This document shows positions 42,355-51,297 of a DNA stretch of 64,000 nucleotides, piece after piece (the first letter of the stretch is position 1; each line of letters opens with the position of its first letter). A program made the position numbers and the translations under genes. The stretch spans positions 5,208,001 to 5,272,000 of the forward strand of contig NZ_CP013854.1 of assembly GCF_001698125.1 (NCBI RefSeq). The letters run 5' to 3'. Source of the stretch: Pseudonocardia sp. HH130630-07 (lineage in GTDB: Bacteria > Actinomycetota > Actinomycetes > Mycobacteriales > Pseudonocardiaceae). A model generated the notes under the pieces. That model made no database searches and was not told the origin of the DNA. It saw only the letters and a list, made by a program, of their open reading frames with translations.

Positions 42355-43301
42355 GCCTGCACCCGGACCGGGGTACGGCCGCGGCTGACCTGGGAGACGC
42401 CCGCCAGCGCCTCGGCGTAGACCTCGTCCGGGTCGAGCCGGCGGAGCTCCTCGGCCAGGCAGTCGGAGACCTCGCGGCGGGCCAGCGCGATCAGCCGCTC
42501 GGGCTGGCCGGGCTGGGTCAGCCGGGCCGTCTTCCCGTCCGGGCGGGACAGTTCCACCGTGCCGGAGGCGCGGGTGAGCCGGACCAGCGACAACCCGGCC
42601 TCCTTGTCCGTGGGCGAACGCTTCACCTTGACCCCGAGCGCCGCGGCGAGCCAGCCCGCGATCAGCTCGGTGGACGGCGAGACCGTCTCCCCGGCGACCT
42701 GGGCCGCGGTGACCGCCTCGTGCGGCGGCACGTCGAGCGCGGCGGCCAGCTGGGCCCGCCAGTGCGTGAGCCGGGTCCAGGTGAGGTCGGTGTCGCCGGG
42801 TGCGTAGTCCCGGCGGCGGGCGTCCAGGGCCTTGCCCGGGTTGCGGGAGGCGAGCGCGTCGGTGATCCGGCGCTGGGCGAGCTTGCCCACGGCGTCCTGC
42901 GACGGCGTCGACGGCGCCTCGCCGGGCCACCAGGCCACGACCGGGGTGTCCGGGAGCAACAGCGGCATCACCATGCCGGCCCCCGCCTCGTCGGCGGTGA
43001 GCGCGCCGTAGCCGCGGAGGACGATCACCTCGGCCGCACCGGCGTCACCGCCGACCCGGATCTGGGCGTCGAGCCGCGGGGACGCCTTGCGCTGCCCCCT
43101 GGCCAGCACGATCACCCGGCAGGGGTGCTCGCGGCTGGCCGCGTTGGCGGCGTCTATCGAGCGTTCCAGGTCGGGCCCGTCCTCGGTGACGACGACGAGG
43201 GTCAGCACCCGGCCGAGCGCGAACACCCCGCCGGACTCGCGCAGCTCGACCAGCTTGCGGTTGACCGCCGAGGTGTTGCTCGACGGAAGATCGATGATCA
43301 T
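42351..43301 (-). CDS. opcA: Glucose-6-phosphate dehydrogenase assembly protein OpcA
   Basis: The 316-residue protein starts MIIDLPSSNTSAVNRKLVELR, a recognisable OpcA N-terminus, and has VIVLARGQRKASPRLDAQI, VMPLLLPDTPVVAWWPGEAP and DYAPGDTDLTWTRLTHWRAQLAAALD in the expected order. OpcA is needed for assembly or redox control of G6PDH in cyanobacteria and actinobacteria. It starts 19 bases after zwf and overlaps pgl. Confidence 0.95.
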   Translation of the reverse strand: MIIDLPSSNTSAVNRKLVELRESGGVFALGRVLTLVVVTEDGPDLERSIDAANAASREHPCRVIVLARGQRKASPRLDAQIRVGGDAGAAEVIVLRGYGALTADEAGAGMVMPLLLPDTPVVAWWPGEAPSTPSQDAVGKLAQRRITDALASRNPGKALDARRRDYAPGDTDLTWTRLTHWRAQLAAALDVPPHEAVTAAQVAGETVSPSTELIAGWLAAALGVKVKRSPTDKEAGLSLVRLTRASGTVELSRPDGKTARLTQPGQPERLIALARREVSDCLAEELRRLDPDEVYAEALAGVSQVSRGRTPVRVQA

Positions 43302-43320
43302 TTCGATCGGCTCCTCGGAG

Positions 43321-44865
43321 TCAGGGCCGGCGCCAGTGGCGGCCGGTACGGGCGAGCATCTCGGCGGACGAGTCCGGGCCCCAGGAACCGGCGGGGTACC
43401 CGTCCGGCCCCTGCGGGAGCGACGACCAGTGCTCCAGCACCGGGTCGAGGATCTCCCAGGACCGCTCGACCTCCTCGTTCACGGGGAACAGCGAGGGCTC
43501 GCCGAGCAGCACGTCGAGGATCAGGCGCTCGTAGGCCTCGGGCGAGGACTCGGTGAAGGCGTTGCCGTAGCCGAAGTCCATCGTGACGTCGCGGACCTCC
43601 ATCTGGTTGCCGGGCACCTTGGAGCCGAACCGCATCGTCACCCCCTCGTCCGGCTGGACCCGGATGACCAGGGCGTTCTGCCCCAGCTCCTCGGTCATCG
43701 TCTCGTCGAAGGGCAGGTGCGGGGCCCGCTTGAACACCACCGCGATCTCGGTGACCCGCCGGCCGAGCCGCTTGCCGGTGCGCAGGTAGAACGGCACGCC
43801 GGCCCACCGCCGGGTCTCGACCTCGCAGGTGATGGCGGCGAAGGTCTCGGTGGTGGACTCGGGGTTGAAGCCCTCCTCCTCCTTGAGCCCGGGGACCTCC
43901 TCGCCGCCCTGCCAGCCGCCCTCGTGCTGGCCGCGCGCGGTCGTCTCGTCCAGCGGCTGGGCCAGCCGGACGGCCTTGAGGACCTTGACCTTCTCGGCGC
44001 GCAGCTCGTCGGAGGAGAACGACGTCGGCTCCTCCATCGCGGTGAAGGCGAGCAGCTGCAGCAGGTGGTTCTGGATGACGTCGCGGGCGGCGCCGATGCC
44101 GTCGTAGTAGCCGGCCCGGCCGCCGAGCCCGATGTCCTCGGCCATCGTGATCTGCACGTGGTCGACGTAGTTCGCGTTCCAGATCGGCTCGAACAGCTGG
44201 TTGGCGAACCGCAGGGCCAGGACGTTCTGCACCGTCTCCTTGCCGAGGTAGTGGTCGATGCGGAACACCGAGTCCTCGGGGAAGACGTCGTTGACGATCG
44301 CGTTGAGCTCACGGGCCGAGGCCAGGTCGTGGCCGAACGGCTTCTCGATCACCACCCGGCGCCAGACGTCCGGGTCCTCCTGCGCGGACAGCCCGGAGCG
44401 GGCGAGCTGCTTGCAGACCACGGGGAACGCCGACGGCGGGACGGACAGGTAGAACGCGTGGTTGCCGCCGGTGCCGCGCTTCTCGTCCAGCTCGCGGACG
44501 GTGCGCTCCAGCTCGTCGAACGCGGCGTCGTCGTCGAAGGAGCCCTGCACGAAGCGGAACCCCTCGGCGAGGCGGTCCCAGACCTCCTGCCGGAACGGGG
44601 TCCGCGCGTGCTGGCGGACGGCATCGTGCACGACCTGCCCGAAGTCCTCGGCCTTCCAGTCCCGGCGGGCGAACCCGGTGAGGGCGAAACCCGGTGGGAG
44701 CAGACCTCTGTTCGCCAGGTCGTAGATCGCCGGCATCAGCTTCTTGCGGGACAGGTCCCCGGTCACGCCGAAGATCACCAGGCCGCACGGGCCGGCGATC
44801 CGGGGGAGCCGCTTGTCCCGGGGGTCGCGCAGCGGGTTGACCTGGCTTCCGTTCGCGGTGGGCAT
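43321..44865 (-). CDS. zwf: Glucose-6-phosphate 1-dehydrogenase
   Basis: The 514-residue enzyme has the coenzyme motif VIFGVTGDLSRKKLMPAIYDL and the substrate/catalytic signature FRIDHYLGKETVQN, with IEKPFGHDLASA just before. It oxidises glucose-6-phosphate to 6-phosphogluconolactone. The following opcA and pgl genes complete the step. Length and motifs are normal for the actinobacterial enzyme (Rv1447c counterpart). Confidence 0.97.
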   Translation of the reverse strand: MPTANGSQVNPLRDPRDKRLPRIAGPCGLVIFGVTGDLSRKKLMPAIYDLANRGLLPPGFALTGFARRDWKAEDFGQVVHDAVRQHARTPFRQEVWDRLAEGFRFVQGSFDDDAAFDELERTVRELDEKRGTGGNHAFYLSVPPSAFPVVCKQLARSGLSAQEDPDVWRRVVIEKPFGHDLASARELNAIVNDVFPEDSVFRIDHYLGKETVQNVLALRFANQLFEPIWNANYVDHVQITMAEDIGLGGRAGYYDGIGAARDVIQNHLLQLLAFTAMEEPTSFSSDELRAEKVKVLKAVRLAQPLDETTARGQHEGGWQGGEEVPGLKEEEGFNPESTTETFAAITCEVETRRWAGVPFYLRTGKRLGRRVTEIAVVFKRAPHLPFDETMTEELGQNALVIRVQPDEGVTMRFGSKVPGNQMEVRDVTMDFGYGNAFTESSPEAYERLILDVLLGEPSLFPVNEEVERSWEILDPVLEHWSSLPQGPDGYPAGSWGPDSSAEMLARTGRHWRRP

Positions 44866-44904
44866 CGCTGCTCCGTGCCTTCCTGTGAGGGGTGCGCCTG
44901 GGTG

Positions 44905-46554
44905 TCAGTCCTGGACGGCGCGGGCCAGCGTGACCAGCCCGGTGAGCCGGTCGGTGAGATGCAGCCGCAACACCGGCCGGCCCCGGCGCCGCTGGTCGGA
45001 GGCGACCGCACGGGCCTGCGCCGTGTGCAGGCTAGTCAGTCCGGACGGCTCCGGCGCGGTATCCACACCGAACGGATCACCTGTGTCGTCGCCGGGGTCA
45101 CCGGCGCCGTCGAGACCGCCCCCGGTGAGGTGGCAGTGCACGGCCCGGTCGGGCGCCCCGGTGTCACCGCTGCGGCACCCGGGCGCCCAGCCGAACGCGA
45201 CCGGCAGCCCGCTGCGGGTGGCCAGCGGCCCGCGCAGCACCGCGACCGAGGCGTCGGACTCGGGGTCGAGCCAGGCGGAGACCGCGAGATGCCCGTCGGC
45301 CCCGGCGGTGGCGCAGAGCGCGTCGAGGGCACCGGCGACCGTGTCGACGTCGCGGGGGAGCCAGTCGCCGGCGTGCACCGCGACACCGTCGTCGACGAAC
45401 AGCGGCTCCGGGTCCGGGCCCCCGTCGGGCCGGGCGGGTACGGCGGCGAACGGGTCGGTGCCCAGGACCCGGGCGGCGAGCGCCGCCGCGGCCTGCCACA
45501 GCACGACCGACGCACCGGGCCCGGCGTCGGCCCGCACGGCCCCGGCGCCCGCCACGGGCACCGCACCGGTCCCCGCGGCGTGGACGTCGACGGCGTCGAC
45601 CGGCACCCCGTCGGCGGTGTCCACACCGGCGGGCAGCACGACCAGCCCGGCCGCCGTCAGCAGCGGGGCCAGCCAGGCGGTGCGGGCCGGGGCCCGCTCC
45701 TCGTCGCGCAGCACCAGCACCGAGCCGCGGGCCGCGGCGAGCGCGCCGGCCAGGAGCAGGGCCGGGTTGTCCGGGTCGTCGGCGGCGAGCGTGTCGGCGG
45801 TGGCGACCGCCCCCGCCAGGACATCGGTGACGTCGGCCCCGGCCAGCCCGGCCGGCACGAGGCCGAGCGGGCCGAGGGCGCCGAACCGCCCGGGGACGTC
45901 GGCGTCGACGGTGACGACCGTGACGTCGAGTGGACCGCCGGGGGTCGGCCGGTCCAGCGGTGACCCGGGCTCGGTCAGGTGGACGGTGCGGGCGGCCAGT
46001 TCGTCCGGCCCGATCTCGTCGGCGAGGACGCCGGTGACGGCGCGCCGGACGGCGTCGACCACGGGGTCGTCACCCGCGGGGTCCGCGACGACGAGGACCG
46101 TCTCGGTCAGCTCGCCGGACAGGGCCTCGGCGATCTGGACCGGGTCCGCGGAGTCGAGTGCGGTGAGCCGGGGGGTGCCCGACCCGAGCTCCGCGCACAG
46201 CCGGGCCGCCGCGACGGCGTCCGGGGTGCCGACGAGCAGCACCCGGTGCGCGCCCGCGACGGCGAACCGCTCGCGCAGGGCGGCGATCTGGCCGAGCACC
46301 GGCCGGGACGTGCGGGCGAGATCCACCCAGCCGGTCCGGCCGGTCGCGGCCGGTCCCCAGACGCTGGGGTCGCCGTCGGCCAGCCGGGAGGCGACCGTGC
46401 CGCCGGCGAGTTCGCCGGCGATCCGGCGCGCCGCACCGGCGAACGGCTCACCGTCCAGGAGCACCCGCAGCGGAGTGGCCGGGACGGCGGCGGAACCACC
46501 GGCGGCGGCGGAGCCGAGTTCGGCCCCGTCGCCGCCGGGAGTGATGTCGGCCAA
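44905..46554 (-). CDS. Glucose-6-phosphate isomerase-like protein, active-site motifs degenerate
   Basis: Position between tal and zwf, the 549-residue length and segments such as WGPAATGRTGWVDLARTSRP, LTALDSADPVQIAEAL and LGLVPAGLAGADV match the short actinobacterial pgi type. The signatures of that enzyme are altered: the GMGGSS phosphate loop reads VGTPDAVAA, the SSKSGGT-type loop reads ADPAGDDPVVD, and the STGKEGRGLLP-type lysine motif reads LLTAAGLVVLPAGV. It is therefore likely a non-catalytic homologue or has another role. It appears to start at TTG 46554, immediately after the tal stop; no better start was seen. Confidence 0.75.
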   Translation of the reverse strand: MADITPGGDGAELGSAAAGGSAAVPATPLRVLLDGEPFAGAARRIAGELAGGTVASRLADGDPSVWGPAATGRTGWVDLARTSRPVLGQIAALRERFAVAGAHRVLLVGTPDAVAAARLCAELGSGTPRLTALDSADPVQIAEALSGELTETVLVVADPAGDDPVVDAVRRAVTGVLADEIGPDELAARTVHLTEPGSPLDRPTPGGPLDVTVVTVDADVPGRFGALGPLGLVPAGLAGADVTDVLAGAVATADTLAADDPDNPALLLAGALAAARGSVLVLRDEERAPARTAWLAPLLTAAGLVVLPAGVDTADGVPVDAVDVHAAGTGAVPVAGAGAVRADAGPGASVVLWQAAAALAARVLGTDPFAAVPARPDGGPDPEPLFVDDGVAVHAGDWLPRDVDTVAGALDALCATAGADGHLAVSAWLDPESDASVAVLRGPLATRSGLPVAFGWAPGCRSGDTGAPDRAVHCHLTGGGLDGAGDPGDDTGDPFGVDTAPEPSGLTSLHTAQARAVASDQRRRGRPVLRLHLTDRLTGLVTLARAVQD

Positions 46555-47664
46555 CTACTTCGCGGCGTCGAGCTGCTGGCGGACGGTGTCCTGGAGCTCG
46601 GTCCAGGACTTCTCGAACTTCTCGACGCCCTCGTTCTCCAGGGCCAGGAAGACGTCGTCGAGGTCGATGCCGACGCCCTCCAGGTCGGTGAAGACCTGCT
46701 GGGAGGCACCGGCGGTGTCGGTCACCCGGTCACCCTCGACCTCGCCGTGGTCGGCGAAGGCCTCCAGCGTCTTCTCCGGCATGGTGTTGACGGTGTTGTC
46801 CACCACGAGTTCGGAGACGTAGAGGGTGTCCGGGTAGTCCGGGTTCTTGACGCCGGTGGAGGCCCAGAGCGGCCGCTGGGCGTTCGCACCCTCGGCCGCG
46901 AGCGCCTCCCACCGGGCACCGGAGAACGCGTCCCGGTACGCGGCGAAGGCCAGCCGCGAGTTCGCGACCGCGGCCTTCCCGCGCAGGCCGAGCGCCTCGT
47001 CCCCGCCGATGCCCTCCAGCCGCTTGTCGATCTCGGAGTCCACACGGGACACGAAGAACGAGCCGACGGAGTGGATCCGGGCCAGCTCCTGGCCGTTCGC
47101 CAGGCCCCGCTCCAGACCGGTCAGGTAGGCGTCCATCACGGCCTTGTACCGCTCCACCGAGAAGATCAGCGTGACGTTGACGCTGATGCCCTCCGCGGTC
47201 GCGCGGGTGATGGCGGGCAGGCCCGCCTCGGTGGCCGGGATCTTCACCAGCAGGTTGGGCCGGTCGACGGCCTTCCAGATGTCCTGGGCCTGGGCGGTGG
47301 TCCGCTCGGTGTCGTGCGCCAGGCGCGGGTCCACCTCCAGCGACACCCGGCCGTCGACGCCGCCGGTGCGCTCCCAGGTACCGGAGAACACGTCGCACGC
47401 CTGCTGCACGTCGGCGACGGTGATCTCGCGGATCGCGTCGTCGACGTCGGCGTCGCGCGCGGCGAGCTCACGTACCTGCTCGTCGTAGGCGGCGCCGTCG
47501 GCCAGCGCCCCGGCGAAGATCGTCGGGTTGGTCGTGACGCCGACGACGTGCTTGTCGTCGATCAGCCCGGCCAGGTTGCCGCTGCTGAGGCGCTCGCGCG
47601 ACAGGTCGTCGAGCCAGATGGACACCCCCGCCGCGGCGAGCGCTGCGAGTCGATCGTTGCTCAT
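46555..47664 (-). CDS. tal: Transaldolase
   Basis: The 369-residue protein starts MSNDRLAALAAAGVSIWLDDLSRERL, typical of the long actinobacterial transaldolase, and has VVGVTTNPTIFAGAL and the Schiff-base lysine in NLLVKIPATEAGLPAI. LPLWASTG-type (PLWASTGVKNPDY) and DTLYVSELVVDNTVNTMPEKTL follow. An AAGGAG site precedes the ATG. It lies 29 bases downstream of tkt and abuts the pgi-like gene. Confidence 0.97.
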   Translation of the reverse strand: MSNDRLAALAAAGVSIWLDDLSRERLSSGNLAGLIDDKHVVGVTTNPTIFAGALADGAAYDEQVRELAARDADVDDAIREITVADVQQACDVFSGTWERTGGVDGRVSLEVDPRLAHDTERTTAQAQDIWKAVDRPNLLVKIPATEAGLPAITRATAEGISVNVTLIFSVERYKAVMDAYLTGLERGLANGQELARIHSVGSFFVSRVDSEIDKRLEGIGGDEALGLRGKAAVANSRLAFAAYRDAFSGARWEALAAEGANAQRPLWASTGVKNPDYPDTLYVSELVVDNTVNTMPEKTLEAFADHGEVEGDRVTDTAGASQQVFTDLEGVGIDLDDVFLALENEGVEKFEKSWTELQDTVRQQLDAAK

Positions 47665-47693
47665 GGACGTCTCCTTTGCGATCGATGCCGGGT

Positions 47694-49820
47694 TCAGGCG
47701 GACTTCTCGGCCGCGGCGAGGGACTCGCGCGCGGCGGCGGCGACGGTGTCGCCGGTGAATCCGAACTTCTCGAACAGGGTGGCCGCATCGGCGCTGGCGC
47801 CGAAGTGCTCGATCGAGACCGACCGGCCGGCGTCGCCGACGTAGGACCGCCACGGCATGGCGATGCCGGCCTCGACCGAGACGCGGGCCCGCACGCCGGA
47901 CGGGATGACCGACTCGCGGTAGTCGGCGTCCTGCGCCTCGAACCACTCGACGCACGGCATCGAGACCACCCGGGTACCGATGCCCTCGGCCTCCAGGGCC
48001 TCCCGGGCCCGCACCGCCAGGTGCAGCTCGGAGCCGGTGGCGATGAGCACCACCTGCAGGGTGCCGGAGGAGGCGTCGGCCAGCACGTACCCACCGCGGG
48101 CGACGCCCTCGGCCGAGGTGCCCTCCAGCGTCGGCACGTTCTGGCGGGTCAGCGCGAACCCGACCGGCCCGCCGTCGACCGCCTCGATCGTGGCGCGCCA
48201 CGCGTAGCTGGTCTCGTTCGCGTCGCCCGGACGGACGACCGAGAGGCCCGGGATCGCGCGCAGCGAGGCCAGGTGCTCGATCGGCTGGTGGGTCGGGCCG
48301 TCCTCGCCGAGGCCGATCGAGTCGTGCGTCCACACGTAGATCGGGTTGGTCTTCATCAGGGCGGCCAGCCGCACGGCCGGGCGCATGTAGTCGGAGAAGA
48401 CCAGGAACGTGCCGCCGTAGGCCCGGGTCGGGCCGTGCAGCGCGATGCCGTTGAGGACCGCACCCATGGCGTGCTCGCGGACACCGAAGTGCAGCGTGCG
48501 GCCGTACGGGCTGGTGGTCCAGGTGCTGGTGGCCGCCGACTTCGGGCCGAACGAGTCGACGCCCTTCATCGTGGTGTTGTTCGACTCGGCCAGGTCGGCC
48601 GAACCGCCCCACAGCTCGGGCAGCACGTCGGCGACGGCGGCGAGCACCGCGCCGGAGGCCTTGCGGGTGGCGAGGCCCTTCTCGTCGACGTCGAAGGCCG
48701 GCAGCGCGTCCGCCCAGCCCTCGGGCAGGCGGCCCGCGACGAGCCGGTCCAGCAGCTTCCTGCGCTCCGGCTCCCGGGCGGACCAGTCGTCGAAGGTGCC
48801 CTGCCAGGTGTCGTGCACGGCGCGGGAGCGCTCGCCGACCGAGCGGGTGTGGGCGATGACGTCGTCGGCGACCTCGAAGTCCTGGTCCGGGTCGAAGCCC
48901 AGCGCCTCCTTGACCCCGCGGACCTCCTCGTCGCCCAGCGCGGAGCCGTGCGCGGCACCGGTGTTCATCTTCTTGGGCGAGGGGTAACCGATCACGGTGC
49001 GCAGCACGACCAGCGACGGCCGGCCGGTCTCGGCCTTCGCGGCCTCGAGCGCGGCGAGGATGCCGGTGACGTTCTCGCCGCCGTCGACCACCTGGACGTG
49101 CCAGCCGTACGCCTCGTAGCGCTTGGCGGTGTCCTCGTTGAGGGCGATGTTCGTGTCGTCCTCGATGGAGATCTCGTTCGCGTCGTAGACGACCGTGAGG
49201 TTCCCGAGCTCCTGGCGACCGGCGAACGAGGACGCCTCGGAGGTGACGCCCTCCTCGATGTCGCCGTCGGAGGCGATGACGTAGATCTGGTGGTCGAACG
49301 GCGAGGCGCCCTCGGGGGCCTCCGGGTCGAACAGGCCCCGCTCCCGGCGGGCGGCGACGGCCATGCCCACGGCGGAGGACAGCCCCTGGCCCAGCGGGCC
49401 GGTCGTCATCTCGACACCACGGGTGTGGCCGTACTCCGGGTGCCCCGGGGTGAGCGAGCCCCAGGTGCGGAGCTGCTCCAGGTCCTCGCGCTCCAGGCCG
49501 TAGCCGGCGAGGTAGAGCTGGATGTACAGGGTGAGGCTGGAGTGCCCGGCCGAGAGGACGAACCGGTCGCGGCCCATCCAGTCCGGGTCGGCCGGGTCGT
49601 GCCGCATGACCCGCTGGAACAGCGTGTAGGCCAGCGGGGCGAGGCTCATCGCGGTGCCCGGGTGGCCGCTGCCGCACTTCTGTACCGCGTCCGCGGCGAG
49701 CACGCGGACCGTGTCCACCGCCCTGCGGTCCAGGTCGGTCCAGTCATCGGGCACGTGCGCACGGGTCAGCGCGGCGACGGCGTCGTCCCCGGCGTGGGGA
49801 GACGTGCTGGTCTCGGACAA
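47694..49820 (-). CDS. tkt: Transketolase
   Basis: This thiamine diphosphate enzyme of the non-oxidative pentose pathway has SGHPGTAMSLAPLAYTLFQ, MTTGPLGQGLSSAVGMA, SDGDIEEGVTSEASSFAG (ThDP motif), DSIGLGEDGPTHQPIEHLASLRAIP and a C-terminal KFGFTGDTVAAAARE. The TTG at 49820 is chosen because caggag lies 8 bases upstream and the protein then starts MSETSTSP with 708 residues. An ATG at 49850 is in frame but lacks a ribosome site. It heads the six-gene pentose phosphate operon. Confidence 0.95.
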   Translation of the reverse strand: MSETSTSPHAGDDAVAALTRAHVPDDWTDLDRRAVDTVRVLAADAVQKCGSGHPGTAMSLAPLAYTLFQRVMRHDPADPDWMGRDRFVLSAGHSSLTLYIQLYLAGYGLEREDLEQLRTWGSLTPGHPEYGHTRGVEMTTGPLGQGLSSAVGMAVAARRERGLFDPEAPEGASPFDHQIYVIASDGDIEEGVTSEASSFAGRQELGNLTVVYDANEISIEDDTNIALNEDTAKRYEAYGWHVQVVDGGENVTGILAALEAAKAETGRPSLVVLRTVIGYPSPKKMNTGAAHGSALGDEEVRGVKEALGFDPDQDFEVADDVIAHTRSVGERSRAVHDTWQGTFDDWSAREPERRKLLDRLVAGRLPEGWADALPAFDVDEKGLATRKASGAVLAAVADVLPELWGGSADLAESNNTTMKGVDSFGPKSAATSTWTTSPYGRTLHFGVREHAMGAVLNGIALHGPTRAYGGTFLVFSDYMRPAVRLAALMKTNPIYVWTHDSIGLGEDGPTHQPIEHLASLRAIPGLSVVRPGDANETSYAWRATIEAVDGGPVGFALTRQNVPTLEGTSAEGVARGGYVLADASSGTLQVVLIATGSELHLAVRAREALEAEGIGTRVVSMPCVEWFEAQDADYRESVIPSGVRARVSVEAGIAMPWRSYVGDAGRSVSIEHFGASADAATLFEKFGFTGDTVAAAARESLAAAEKSA

Positions 49821-50244
49821 GACGATGACTCCTGTTGCTCGCGTCGGCATGTGACGGTCGTGCCGCGGGTGACGGGTGGGTGCCGCGGCAGGAGGACGGT
49901 GCCACACCGGCACCGCGCCACCGGAACACCCCGCGGGTGGATCAGCCCACCACGTGAGCCGGACCATCGCCCGGCGGCACCGTCGCCGCCCCCGGCTGGC
50001 AACACCTTACTGCGTCGGGTACCGGGACCGGCGGCTTTGGCGCCGGTCACGATCACCGCACCGGGTGTTCTCCGGGGCGTACCCCGCAGGCCACCGGTGC
50101 ATGCGACCGGTTAGCATCGACGCGCTGTAGAACTAGAGCGTCGCCGGCCCGGTCGCCGACCTCGGTTCTCGGTACTGGGCCGGAGGGTCGACCACCGCAC
50201 CGGCGCAGGTTCCCGCACCGTCGAGCCGAGCGAGGTACGAACAG
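49821..50244. other. Divergent promoter region tkt/ctaB
   Basis: These 424 bases hold the 5' leaders of both genes and no recognised coding sequence. The hexamer accggt occurs as a spaced pair around gcatgc at 50093-50111. A tagaac hexamer at 50128-50133 could be a -10 element for ctaB, giving a leader of about 100 bases, but no good -35 was seen. Confidence 0.4.
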
Positions 50245-51288
50245 GTGAGCGCACCCGCCTCCCGGCGGAACCGAGCCGTCGACACCGCGACGGCCGGGTT
50301 CGCGCCCGCCGAGGTCCCGCCGACCGAGGGGCCCGACGGGCCCCCGGCGGCCGAGGCCCGGCCGGCCACCCCGCCGGCCGCTCCGCCGGTGGGCCGCTGG
50401 GCCCGGGTGCGGGCGACCGTGCAGGCCTACCTGGGCCTCACCAAGACGCGGATCATCGAGCAGCTGCTCGTGGTCACCGTCCCGGCGATGTTCCTCGCCC
50501 AGCGCGGCGTGCCGTCGCTGTGGCTGATCGTCGCGACCCTGGTCGGCGGCGCCATGGCCGCGGCCGCCGCGCACGCGCTGAACTGCGTCGCCGACGCCGA
50601 CATCGACCAGAAGATGAAGCGCACCGCACGACGGCCGCTGGCCAAGGGCCAGGTCCCGCCGCGGAACGCGCTGATCTTCGGACTGGTGCTGTCGGCGCTC
50701 AGCTCGGTGTGGCTGGGTCTCACCACGAACTGGCTGGCCGCGGCGCTGTCGCTGGCCGCGATCGCGTTCTACGTGCTCGTCTACACGCTGCTGCTCAAGC
50801 GGCGGACGTCGCAGAACATCGTCTGGGGCGGGGCCGCGGGCTGCATGCCGGTGGTGATCGGCTGGGCCGCGGTGACCGGCGGGATCGAGTGGCCGGCCCT
50901 GGTCATGTTCGGTGTGATCTTCTTCTGGACGCCGCCGCACTTCTGGGCGCTGGCCATGCGCTACCGCGAGGACTACGCGGCCGCCGGGGTACCGATGCTG
51001 CCGGTCGTCGCCCCCGCGCAGGCGGTGTCGGTCCGGATCGTGGTCTACAGCTGGGTCATGGTGGCCTGGAGCCTGCTCCTGCTGCCGGTGACGTCCTGGG
51101 TGTACCTGGCGGCCGCGCTGCTCGGCGGGGCGTACTTCGTCTTCCGCGCGCACCGGCTGCACTCGGCGGTGAAGGCGGGTGGCGAGGTGTCCCCGATGCC
51201 GCTGTTCCACCTGTCGAACATCTACCTGTGCGTGCTGTTCGCGGCGATCGCCGTGGACGCCGCGCTGGGCCTGCCGCTGCTGTTCTGA
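50245..51288 (+). CDS. ctaB: Protohaem IX farnesyltransferase (haem O synthase)
   Basis: The 347-residue UbiA-type prenyltransferase has an N-terminal extension of about 50 Pro/Ala-rich residues and then YLGLTKTRIIEQLLVVTVPAM, the NCVADADIDQKMKRTARRPLAKG motif that binds prenyl diphosphate and magnesium, MPVVIGWAAVTG and FWTPPHFWALAMRYREDYAAAGVPMLP. Membrane helices fill the rest. It makes haem O for cytochrome oxidase; haem A synthase lies at 58613-59602. It starts at GTG 50245 and is divergent from tkt, as in M. tuberculosis Rv1451. Confidence 0.96.
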   Translation: MSAPASRRNRAVDTATAGFAPAEVPPTEGPDGPPAAEARPATPPAAPPVGRWARVRATVQAYLGLTKTRIIEQLLVVTVPAMFLAQRGVPSLWLIVATLVGGAMAAAAAHALNCVADADIDQKMKRTARRPLAKGQVPPRNALIFGLVLSALSSVWLGLTTNWLAAALSLAAIAFYVLVYTLLLKRRTSQNIVWGGAAGCMPVVIGWAAVTGGIEWPALVMFGVIFFWTPPHFWALAMRYREDYAAAGVPMLPVVAPAQAVSVRIVVYSWVMVAWSLLLLPVTSWVYLAAALLGGAYFVFRAHRLHSAVKAGGEVSPMPLFHLSNIYLCVLFAAIAVDAALGLPLLF

Positions 51289-51297
51289 TCCGGGCGT

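Noticed and set aside
43087..45963. Plus-strand frame of about 950 codons opposite zwf and the pgi-like gene
   Set aside because: Shadow frame; zwf motifs are unambiguous on the minus strand.
49821..49967. N-terminal extension of transketolase to 49967
   Set aside because: The extra 49 residues are unlike the family start and a ribosome site supports TTG 49820.
47676..50114. Plus-strand frame of about 810 codons opposite tkt
   Set aside because: Shadow of transketolase with no motifs.
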